Positions 1-5,922 of a DNA stretch of 5,922 nt are shown here, one piece after another. The stretch is from positions 1-5,922 of the forward strand of contig JAJRYI010000403.1 in assembly GCA_024275815.1 (NCBI GenBank). Direction: 5' to 3'. Made by a program: the position numbers and the translations under genes. The notes under the pieces were generated by a model that worked only from the letters and a program-made list of their open reading frames with translations, did not search any database and was not told the origin of the DNA. The first letter of the stretch is position 1, and each line of letters opens with the position of its first letter. This DNA is from Actinomycetes bacterium (GTDB lineage Bacteria > Actinomycetota > Acidimicrobiia > Spongiisociales > UBA5794).

Positions 1-1
1 G

Positions 2-2122
2 ATCTTCTACGACAAGGGCGCCCAGTACGGCCCCGACGGTGGTCCCGTCGTGGACGAAGAACGTTTCATGGAAGTGTGGAACCTCGTCTTCATGCAGTAC
101 ATCCAGGATGAGCCGTATCACGTCGTTGGGGACCTTCCCGCTAAGTCGATCGACACAGGCATGGGTTTGGAACGAACCGCAATGCTCCTCCAGGGTGTCG
201 GTTCGGCGTTCGAAACGGACACACTGCGAGCGATACTCGCCGTTGGTGAACGACACTCGGGTGCCACGTACGGCGAGAACGAGAAGGCAGACGTTTCGTT
301 GCGGATCCTCGCCGATCACGGCCGTGCCCTCACGTTCCTCATCGCCGACGGTGTCGTTCCTTCGAATCAGGGCAGGGGGTACATCCTGCGTCGGTTGCTG
401 CGACGAGCCGTCAGACACGCACACATGCTCGATGCGCGCGAACCGATCGTCTCGGATCTCATCGACGCCACGGTCACAGAGATGGGTGACGCCTACCCGG
501 CGATCCGGGAACGGCAGGACTTCATCGAAGAGCTCGCCAGCAGAGAAGAACACGCGTTCTCCAAGACGCTCGCCTCGGGGGAGCAGCTCCTCGATGTTGC
601 ACTCGAGGAACTCGCCGCAGGCGAACCGGTACCCGGCGAGACAGCGTTCAAGCTCCACGATACGTTCGGATTCCCCATCGAACTCACCGAGGAGATCGTA
701 TCTGAACGAGGACTCTCCGTAGATCGCGAAGGCTTCGATGCCGCTATGAAGGAGCAGAAGAACCGCGCAAGGGCAGCGTTCAAGGGAGGCGACCTCGGTG
801 ACACGGCTGAGGCGTACCGCCAGCTGCTTCGAGGCATCGACCAGACAGAGTTCGTTGGATACGACGACCTCGACGCACGAGGGACGATCCTGTCCATTCT
901 GCGAGAGGGGGAGGTCATCGAACGCGCAGAGAAGGGAAGCGAGGTCGAGATCTTCCTCGACGTCACCCCCTTCTACGCAGAATCAGGCGGGCAGGTTGGC
1001 GATTCCGGAACGATCACGACGGAGACCGGCGTCGTCAAGGTCACCGACACCCAGCTCACGCTTCCCGGGGTACACTGCCATCGCGGGAAGGTCGTCAAGG
1101 GCTACGTCCAGCACGGTCAGGACACGAAGACTTCGATCGATCGCCTACGCAGAGAACGAACGCGCAAGAACCACACCGGGACCCACATCCTGCACTGGGC
1201 GCTGCGGGACGTACTCGGTGGCCACGTCCACCAAGCTGGATCGCTGGTTGCGCCCGACCGTCTCCGCTTCGACTTCTCCCACTTCGCGGCTCTCGATACC
1301 GAGACACTGCACCACATCGAGAAGATGACGAATGAGCGGATCATCGAGAACGCGCGGGTGACGACCGTTGAGACGACCAAAGACGAAGCTGAGCAGATGG
1401 GCGCCCTTGCCTTCTTCGGTGACAAGTACGGCGAGCGTGTCCGTGTCGTCAAGACGGGTGACTTCTCGACAGAGTTCTGCGGAGGAACCCACGTTCCCAC
1501 CACAGGCCAGATCGGGCCGCTCGTCCTCGTGAGCGAGGGATCCGTTGGCAGCAACATTCGCCGCGTCGAGGCGTTGACCGGTTCCTCCGGCTACGAGTAC
1601 CTCGTGGAACTGCGCTCCCGTCTCGACGACGTGTCGGAGGTTCTCAAGAGCCAGCCGGCGCGGGTCGTCGACGCCGCCATGTCCCTCACCGACCGCCTCA
1701 AGGCAGCAGAGACCCGTCTCGGAGAGTTCGAGGATCGGGAACGCAGCGACGCAGCCAAGACGATCGTCGACGCCGCGGAGTCACTTGACGGACGGCTTCT
1801 CGCCACAGGCCGGTTCGACGGCGTAGGGCCCGATGGGCTCCGATCTCTCGCCTTTGCCGTGCGGGACCGTATCGACTCGGGGATCGGGGTCCTCGGTTCC
1901 GTGACCGAAGGCAAAGCAGCGCTCATCGTCTTCGTGACCGACGACGTGGTCGAGGCAGGTGTCTCTGCCGGTGCGATCGCAGGTGACGCTGCCAGAGCGC
2001 TCGGTGGGGGCGGAAGCAAGGATCCGAAGCTAGCCCAGGCCGGCGGCCCGAACATCGATGGGATGGACGAAGCCATCGCCATCGGGCGTAGCGAGGCTCA
2101 AGGCGCGCTCGCTGCACTTTGA
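2..2122 (+). CDS. alaS: Alanyl-tRNA synthetase, 5'-truncated by window edge
   Basis: Charges tRNA-Ala with alanine in the cytoplasm and hydrolyses mischarged Ser- or Gly-tRNA-Ala. The reading frame is open from base 2, so the GTG at 50 is an internal valine codon and not a start. About 706 residues remain against a usual length near 870-890, so class II motifs 1 and 2 lie upstream. Visible landmarks, numbered from the first complete codon: class II motif 3 as GMGLER at 53-58; the editing-domain strand FYAESGGQVGD at 324-334; the zinc/editing HTGTH at 391-395, paired with CGGTH at 493-497; a helical, probably coiled linker around 560-590; and the C-Ala glycine-rich motif GGGGSKDPKLAQAGG at 668-682. 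The catalytic end, editing and C-Ala domains are uninterrupted, with no frameshift. Its TGA overlaps the ruvX ATG by one base. Identification is firm; only the N-terminus is unseen. Confidence 0.98.
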   Translation: MFYDKGAQYGPDGGPVVDEERFMEVWNLVFMQYIQDEPYHVVGDLPAKSIDTGMGLERTAMLLQGVGSAFETDTLRAILAVGERHSGATYGENEKADVSLRILADHGRALTFLIADGVVPSNQGRGYILRRLLRRAVRHAHMLDAREPIVSDLIDATVTEMGDAYPAIRERQDFIEELASREEHAFSKTLASGEQLLDVALEELAAGEPVPGETAFKLHDTFGFPIELTEEIVSERGLSVDREGFDAAMKEQKNRARAAFKGGDLGDTAEAYRQLLRGIDQTEFVGYDDLDARGTILSILREGEVIERAEKGSEVEIFLDVTPFYAESGGQVGDSGTITTETGVVKVTDTQLTLPGVHCHRGKVVKGYVQHGQDTKTSIDRLRRERTRKNHTGTHILHWALRDVLGGHVHQAGSLVAPDRLRFDFSHFAALDTETLHHIEKMTNERIIENARVTTVETTKDEAEQMGALAFFGDKYGERVRVVKTGDFSTEFCGGTHVPTTGQIGPLVLVSEGSVGSNIRRVEALTGSSGYEYLVELRSRLDDVSEVLKSQPARVVDAAMSLTDRLKAAETRLGEFEDRERSDAAKTIVDAAESLDGRLLATGRFDGVGPDGLRSLAFAVRDRIDSGIGVLGSVTEGKAALIVFVTDDVVEAGVSAGAIAGDAARALGGGGSKDPKLAQAGGPNIDGMDEAIAIGRSEAQGALAAL

Positions 2123-2565
2123 TGGCGAGGATCATCGGCCTCGACCCGGGGGAGCGACGTGTGGGCGTGGCGGTAGCGGACCCCACAGGTACCATCGCGT
2201 CGCCGGATCGATTCATCGACCGAACCAAGGAGAATGTGGTTGAAGCGGTCGCAAGAATGTGCGACGAACTCGGGGTCTCGCTCATCGTCGTCGGACTTCC
2301 CATCAGTCTCGACGGTTCCGAGGGCCCCGCAGCCCGTGCCGCCCGTCGCCTCGGCGCGGATGTCGCCGCGGGGGTCGATGTCGAGGTCGTCTACCACGAC
2401 GAGCGGTTCACAACCGTCACAGCGGACCAGGCACTCATCTCCGGCGGAGTACGAAGAAGGAAACGGAAGGACAAGCGCGATCAGGTCGCTGCGGCCGTGA
2501 TGCTGCAGGCGTACCTCGACGCCCGGAGGCACGATGCTGGATCAGCAGCCGACGAACTCCCCTGA
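2122..2565 (+). CDS. ruvX: RuvX/YqgF family Holliday-junction-resolvase-like 16S rRNA processing nuclease
   Basis: YqgF proteins have an RNase H-like fold; in Escherichia coli the protein acts in maturation of the 16S rRNA 5' end, and a Holliday-junction role has been proposed for some homologues. The 147-residue length is typical. Seen motifs: GLDPGERRVGVA at 6-17 with acidic D8; VVGLP at 56-60 followed by DG at 64-65; HDERFTT at 92-98 with D93 and E94; and a basic run ending in KRDQVAAAVMLQAYLD with D120. All the family's conserved acidic positions are therefore present. I chose the ATG at 2122, which overlaps the alaS stop as TGATG; a TTG at 2119 would add one residue and is less likely. 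No good Shine-Dalgarno is visible, so translation probably relies on coupling to alaS. The 3' end overlaps mltG by 32 bases. Confidence 0.95.
   Translation: MARIIGLDPGERRVGVAVADPTGTIASPDRFIDRTKENVVEAVARMCDELGVSLIVVGLPISLDGSEGPAARAARRLGADVAAGVDVEVVYHDERFTTVTADQALISGGVRRRKRKDKRDQVAAAVMLQAYLDARRHDAGSAADELP
2525..2529 (+). promoter_or_regulatory. Shine-Dalgarno of mltG inside ruvX
   Basis: GGAGG lies four bases before the ATG at 2534. The spacing is short but usable. It sits within the last codons of ruvX and supports a start that overlaps ruvX by 32 bases, giving a short cytoplasmic tail before the membrane segment of MltG. It is the clearest ribosome binding site in the window. Confidence 0.7.
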
Positions 2566-3625
2566 GACGCAGGGCACCCCATCGAAACGATGGCTCGTCA
2601 TTGCGGGCGTCGTCGTCGTTGGTGCGCTCGTCCTCTTTGGGGCTGCACGTTTCACCGCCCGTCTCGTTGCCGGAGATCCGTGGGCAGTGGAACCAGGAGT
2701 ACCCGTCGAGGTCACGATCGCCCCTGGATCGTCGGCGTCGACCATCTACCGGATTCTCGATGATGCCCGGGTTGCGCGGGTGAGCGAACTGCGTGATGCT
2801 GCCCGGGGCGCAGGTGTCGAGGATCAACTCCAGGCAGGTACCTACGCATTGACGACAGACATGGACCCGGATGCCGTCGTTCGCATCCTGGCAACGGGTT
2901 CCTCCCAGGCCGCCGGAGGAGCGTTCACGCTGGTGGAGGGGTGGACGATCAGCCGAATCCTCGACGAGTTGGATGCACAGACCCCGTTCACGAGGCAGGA
3001 GTACGAAGCTGTGCTCGTTTCAGGAGCGGTCACATCCCCTCTCCTGCCACCGGTGTCCGACGTCGTCGACGGTATCACCCGTTGGGAGGGCTTGCTCTAT
3101 CCAGCGCGGTACCCGATCGGGCCTGCCGATACGCCCGAGACGGTGATCCGCCAGATGACCACGGAGATGAACCGCCGCCTCGACGACGTCGACTGGTCCC
3201 GACTCGACTCCTTGTCGATCTCACGGTACGAAGCGCTCATCATCGGGTCGTTGATCGAGAGGGAGGCCGGTATCGACGAGGACCGCCCACTCATCTCCTC
3301 GGTGATCCACAACCGCCTTGCCGACGGCATGCGGCTCCAGATCGATGCCACGGTGGTCTACGCGCTCGGGCAGGTCAACGGCAGGGTCACCGCCGAGGAT
3401 CTCCAGATCGAGTCTGCCTACAACACCTACAAGATCGACGGACTCCCACCCACGCCGATCGGCACCGTTTCGATGGCGAGTCTGACAGCCGCGGTGAACC
3501 CGGAGTTCAGCGACTACCTCTTCTACGTCCTGGCGAACGAAGACGGATCACATGCCTTCGCCAGAACCTATGAGGAGCATCAAGAGAACGTGCGTGCAGC
3601 CAAAGAGGCCGGGGTACTGCCGTGA
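2534..3625 (+). CDS. mltG: Endolytic murein transglycosylase MltG (YceG-like)
   Basis: MltG cleaves nascent peptidoglycan glycan strands within the chain, and is thought to terminate their polymerisation; it acts on the outer face of the cytoplasmic membrane. The protein has 363 residues, close to the 340 of E. coli MltG. In order: a short hydrophilic cytoplasmic tail (1-19), one transmembrane helix about 20-38, a LysM-like domain (about 55-115), then the YceG catalytic domain. The catalytic signature IGSLIEREAG puts E242 and E244 at the active site, of which one should be the catalytic glutamate. MRLQIDATVVYALG starts at 266 with D271; YNTY is at 296-299; GLPPTPIG follows; GSHAF starts at 338, followed by an EH pair. 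The segment after GLPPTPIG reads TVS where NPG is common. The ATG at 2534 is supported by GGAGG upstream. The last four bases overlap aroE. The neighbour order with alaS and ruvX is typical of Actinobacteria. Confidence 0.95.
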   Translation: MLDQQPTNSPETQGTPSKRWLVIAGVVVVGALVLFGAARFTARLVAGDPWAVEPGVPVEVTIAPGSSASTIYRILDDARVARVSELRDAARGAGVEDQLQAGTYALTTDMDPDAVVRILATGSSQAAGGAFTLVEGWTISRILDELDAQTPFTRQEYEAVLVSGAVTSPLLPPVSDVVDGITRWEGLLYPARYPIGPADTPETVIRQMTTEMNRRLDDVDWSRLDSLSISRYEALIIGSLIEREAGIDEDRPLISSVIHNRLADGMRLQIDATVVYALGQVNGRVTAEDLQIESAYNTYKIDGLPPTPIGTVSMASLTAAVNPEFSDYLFYVLANEDGSHAFARTYEEHQENVRAAKEAGVLP

Positions 3626-4395
3626 GGTTCGCCGTCGTGGGCGATCCCGTCGGCCACTCGCTCTCGCCTGTGATCCACAACGCCGGTTTCGCAGCGATCG
3701 GCCTCGAAGCGATCTACGAGGCGGTGCAGATTCCCTCCGGGGCGTTCGCTTCCGTCGTGTCGGATCTGCGATCGGGACGGTTCCACGGTGTCAACGTGAC
3801 CATGCCGCACAAGGACGATGCGTACGAAGCGGTCGATGGGCGCGACGACCTCGCTACCAGATCGAGATCCGTCAACACGGTCATCGTATCGCGGGGGCAC
3901 CTGCACGGGTACAACACCGATGTCGCTGGTGTCCGCTACGCCATGGACCTGCTCGAACTGCCAGACGATCTCCCCATTCTGGTCCTGGGGTACGGCGGCG
4001 CCGCCCGTGCCGCCGTCGTCGCGATGTCTCAACGTGTCGTGTACCTGAGCGGCCGCAACGAGCGTCGTGCGGCCGATCTCGCCGGGAGTTTCGAAGGGTC
4101 GCCGACTGTGGTCCCCTGGGGCACCGGTGTCGACGGGGCCATCGTCGTCAACGCCACGCCGCTCGGTATGAGAGGTGAGCGGCTTCCCGAACCCACACTG
4201 GTCCACGCTGCCGGGGTCCTCGACATGGCGTACGGTGCCGAGCCAACCCCGATGGTCTCCTGGGCTCGTGCAAGTGGGGTTCCGCACGCAGATGGGATCG
4301 ACATGCTCACCGGTCAGGCGTTCAGCGCCTTCGAACTCTTCACCGGCCTACCCGCACCGCGAGACGTCATGGCACTCGCTGCACGGTCTCAGTGA
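3622..4395 (+). CDS. aroE: Shikimate dehydrogenase (NADP+)
   Basis: Catalyses the NADPH-dependent reduction of 3-dehydroshikimate to shikimate, a step in making chorismate and the aromatic amino acids. The protein has 257 residues, slightly below the usual 265-285. N-terminal substrate domain: GDPVGHSLSP at 7-16 (shikimate-binding serines), NVTMPHK at 58-64 with catalytic K64, VNT at 84-86, and YNTD at 97-100 with catalytic D100. Nucleotide domain: GYGGAARA at 123-130 as the glycine-rich loop, GRNERRA at 144-150 with R145 in the usual NADP phosphate-binding position, NATPLGM at 177-183, and MLTGQAFSAFELFTG from 228 with Q232. The catalytic pair is intact, so it should be active. The GTG start at 3622 overlaps the mltG stop as GTGA, suggesting translational coupling; a GGGG run at 3611-3614 may be a weak ribosome binding site. 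A quinate/shikimate dehydrogenase paralogue is possible but less likely in this operon. Confidence 0.95.
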   Translation: MRFAVVGDPVGHSLSPVIHNAGFAAIGLEAIYEAVQIPSGAFASVVSDLRSGRFHGVNVTMPHKDDAYEAVDGRDDLATRSRSVNTVIVSRGHLHGYNTDVAGVRYAMDLLELPDDLPILVLGYGGAARAAVVAMSQRVVYLSGRNERRAADLAGSFEGSPTVVPWGTGVDGAIVVNATPLGMRGERLPEPTLVHAAGVLDMAYGAEPTPMVSWARASGVPHADGIDMLTGQAFSAFELFTGLPAPRDVMALAARSQ

Positions 4396-4426
4396 CTCAA
4401 GACACAGACCCAGCCTCCATCCGCCC

Positions 4427-4440
4427 TATGCTCGCCGTGC
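4427..4440 (+). promoter_or_regulatory. Possible -10 element of a leaderless promoter for the prepilin peptidase
   Basis: TATGCT at 4427-4432 fits the TANNNT -10 pattern typical of actinobacterial promoters and is followed by eight bases and then the ATG at 4441. With the usual spacing, transcription would begin at or just before the start codon. No Shine-Dalgarno is visible between aroE and this ATG, which agrees with a leaderless message. I see no good -35 box. This is a reading of position and pattern only, and a TANNNT match is not rare by chance. Confidence 0.35.
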
Positions 4441-5175
4441 ATGTGGATCGCCTTCAGTATCTCAGCACTCATCGGCCTGGTAGCGGGACGCGGCATCGTT
4501 GCTGAGGCTTCAGCTCATCGAAGGAACCTCCCCGATCGGTGGTGGGATCCTCTGTGTGAAGCGTGCGACACGTCACTGAACGTCGCGATGACCAGCTGTC
4601 GGGGTGAACAGCACCGTCAGGGCACCGTATCGTGGTTGACGTCGCTCGTGACGGCAGCGCTGTTCGGAGCAGTCTCCCTCGCCGTGCCGTCCCTCGCCGT
4701 GCTTCCGGCCTACCTCGTGTTCTCGGGCACCATGGTCCTGCTCACGCTCACTGACCTCGACACGAAACTGATCCCCAACAGGATCCTCGGGCCCGCCACG
4801 ATCCTCGCATCGGGCCTGCTCATCGTTGGGGGGTTCATCTCGGGCGGCGGATCCGGCCTCATCCGAGCATCCGTCGGTGGAGTGGCGTACTTCGGTGTGA
4901 TGTTCCTGCTCGCGCTGATCGCCCGCGGAGGCCTCGGCTTCGGAGACGTCAAGATGTCGTTTCTCATCGGCGCCTTCACCGGATACCTCTCCCTCGGGCA
5001 CGTCGTCGTTGCCGGTGTCGGTGCCTTCCTGCTTGGTGGCGTCGTGGCCCTGGGCCTGTTGGTCACGCGGCGAAGCAGCCGCAAGGATGCGATACCGTTC
5101 GGACCCTTCATGACCGTTGCCGGCCTCATCGCCATCGTCGTGGGTGATGCCATCATCACCTGGTACCTCCGTTAG
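4441..5175 (+). CDS. Prepilin peptidase, A24 family (type IV/Flp pilin leader peptidase), with reduced cysteine cluster
   Basis: Membrane aspartyl protease that removes the short leader from type IV-like prepilins at the cytoplasmic face. The protein has 244 residues and is mostly hydrophobic, with about seven membrane segments (N-terminal helix about 2-22, the rest from about 66 onward). The two catalytic aspartates are visible: D105 in TDLDTKLIPN (D107 lies beside it), and D169 in the GxGD motif GLGFGDVKM, followed by the family-typical GAFTG. The soluble N-terminal loop keeps one CxxC (C39, C42) and a lone C53 instead of two CxxC pairs, and the gap between them is short; N-methylation of the pilin may therefore be altered or absent. 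The ATG is the only usual start codon after the aroE stop in this frame. There is no Shine-Dalgarno. No pilin or pilus ATPase gene is in view, so the substrate is unknown. The gene resembles pilD/comC/tapA-type enzymes; I leave the symbol blank because the subfamily is unclear. Confidence 0.9.
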   Translation: MWIAFSISALIGLVAGRGIVAEASAHRRNLPDRWWDPLCEACDTSLNVAMTSCRGEQHRQGTVSWLTSLVTAALFGAVSLAVPSLAVLPAYLVFSGTMVLLTLTDLDTKLIPNRILGPATILASGLLIVGGFISGGGSGLIRASVGGVAYFGVMFLLALIARGGLGFGDVKMSFLIGAFTGYLSLGHVVVAGVGAFLLGGVVALGLLVTRRSSRKDAIPFGPFMTVAGLIAIVVGDAIITWYLR

Positions 5176-5239
5176 CGGTGCACGGGCGCGTGTCGATCCT
5201 CTGGGAGATGTCGCACAGTGACCTGGGAACGTGGGAGCG

Positions 5240-5922
5240 TCAACCCATGATCCCCGTGGCGGCGAAGACGCGGTGTGGCACTTCGAGGGTGCCGGGGAAC
5301 TCGCGCGCGAGGAGTTCGGCAAGATCCGCGTCGAAGGACTCGACGGCATCATCGGCGAGAGCCGAACCGACACCGTTGCAGGTGCGGATGCGGCCGCGCC
5401 AAGCCTCGTGGGTGAACTCGACGTTCGTGACGTAACTGAAGCTCTCCACAGCGGTGAATCCGCCCACGTCGAGGGCTTCTACCTGTTCGGGGTGGATGCC
5501 CCGCCAGCCGGCCTTGGGCCATCGCGGGTTGTGCTCGAGGATCAAGGATTCCGTGCGGCCCGCCACGTTCTCCGGGAGGACCAGGTAGCTGAAGTCACAG
5601 ATGACCAGACGTCCACCCGGACGCAGGATCCGACGGATCTCCGCGATGACGGCTCCGGTGTCGAACCACCACCAGCACTGGCCTGCCGTCACGAGGTCGT
5701 AACGCGACGCTTCGAGGCCGGTCGACTCCGCCCGGCCCTCCACGAAGCGAGCCGGCAAACCACGGTCTGCGGCAGCGATACGCGCAACCTCGAGGAGCTC
5801 GGGGGCGATGTCGACGCCGGTGACGTCGAGGCCGGACCCAGCGAGTCCGAGAGCGACAGAGCCTGTTCCCGTGCCGAGGTCGACCGCTCGAGAGCCCGGC
5901 GCAATCCACCCACGATCCTCTA
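5240..5922 (-). CDS. Class I SAM-dependent methyltransferase, 5'-truncated by window edge
   Basis: A methyltransferase of the Methyltransf_11/25 type; the substrate is not recognisable. The frame is open to the right edge (first full codon at 5920), so the TTG at 5758 is internal and the true start lies outside. About 226 residues are visible; the family is often near 250-270, so perhaps 25-45 are missing. Numbered from the first visible codon: motif I VDLGTGTGSVALGLA from 13 (SAM glycine loop); acidic D37 in GVDIAPELLEVAR, which should bind the ribose hydroxyls; motif II YDLVTAGQCWWWFD at 74-87; and motif III ILRPGGRLVICDF with PGG at 101-103. The tryptophan-rich stretch before D87 recalls the AxHWFD-type motif of many small-molecule methyltransferases. 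The C-terminal part (about 115-226) is less conserved and probably forms the substrate cap. It is convergent with the prepilin peptidase, 64 bases apart, and outside the plus-strand operon. Confidence 0.9.
   Translation of the reverse strand, partial: EDRGWIAPGSRAVDLGTGTGSVALGLAGSGLDVTGVDIAPELLEVARIAAADRGLPARFVEGRAESTGLEASRYDLVTAGQCWWWFDTGAVIAEIRRILRPGGRLVICDFSYLVLPENVAGRTESLILEHNPRWPKAGWRGIHPEQVEALDVGGFTAVESFSYVTNVEFTHEAWRGRIRTCNGVGSALADDAVESFDADLAELLAREFPGTLEVPHRVFAATGIMG

Noticed and set aside
145..154. The perfect palindrome GTCGATCGAC
   Set aside because: It lies inside conserved alaS codons just before motif 3, and such GATC-centred palindromes are expected in GC-rich coding sequence.
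3580..4287. A long minus-strand reading frame of 235 codons across aroE
   Set aside because: It is antisense to a complete AroE with all catalytic motifs; long antisense frames are common in GC-rich genomes with biased third positions.
4428..4505. A 25-codon reading frame starting at ATG 4428, out of frame with and overlapping the prepilin peptidase
   Set aside because: It has no ribosome binding site, its ATG lies within the possible -10 box, and its composition looks like an out-of-frame reading of the real gene.
4676..4702. A 12-base direct repeat, CCCTCGCCGTGC, with a 15-base period; its 10-base core also occurs at 4431-4440
   Set aside because: The repeat encodes Ser-Leu-Ala-Val twice in a membrane helix using the preferred GC-rich codons, so codon bias and low complexity explain it.
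5180..5193. A small inverted repeat (CACG, four-base loop, CGTG) between the convergent genes, as a possible terminator
   Set aside because: The stem is only four base pairs plus a wobble pair and no T-run follows on either strand; it is too weak to call.
5178..5435. A plus-strand 85-codon reading frame starting at GTG 5178
   Set aside because: Most of it lies antisense to the conserved methyltransferase and it shows no recognisable motif; the minus-strand reading has clear SAM-binding motifs.
1..5922. A defence system, mobile element, or new gene cluster
   Set aside because: All six genes belong to known families and five fit a known conserved gene order; no transposase, integrase, repeat array or unexplained long stretch is present.

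Overview
The window looks like an ordinary stretch of a GC-rich (by eye a little over 60%) bacterial chromosome, most likely from an actinobacterium. The evidence is the gene order alaS-ruvX-mltG-aroE-prepilin peptidase, which recurs in Actinobacteria, together with the protein signatures, the use of GTG as a start, and the dense overlapping gene packing. An Acidimicrobiia-like or other uncultured lineage is possible, but no marker gene here settles it. I see no rRNA, tRNA, CRISPR array, insertion sequence, phage gene or attachment site.

Layout: five genes lie on the plus strand and one on the minus strand. The window opens inside alaS (about 706 residues remain; the first catalytic motifs are cut off). 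alaS overlaps ruvX by 1 base, ruvX overlaps mltG by 32 bases, and mltG overlaps aroE by 4 bases, so these four genes form one tightly coupled transcription and translation unit. After a 45-base gap comes an A24-family prepilin peptidase, which has no visible Shine-Dalgarno but a possible -10 box close to its ATG. A 64-base gap without a convincing terminator then separates it from a convergent SAM-dependent methyltransferase that runs off the right edge. There is no gene-free stretch over 300 bases; nearly all of the window is coding.

The coupled genes are housekeeping genes: tRNA-Ala charging with editing (alaS), a YqgF/RuvX nuclease of 16S rRNA processing, the membrane-bound glycan-strand-terminating transglycosylase MltG, and shikimate dehydrogenase of aromatic biosynthesis. 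They share an operon without sharing a pathway. The prepilin peptidase implies type IV or Flp-type pili or a related secretion system elsewhere in the genome, because no pilin or pilus assembly gene lies here. The methyltransferase is of unknown substrate.

I did not find evidence for an undescribed system. The points most worth a second look are the reduced cysteine cluster of the prepilin peptidase, its possible leaderless promoter, and a few motif variations in MltG and AroE.
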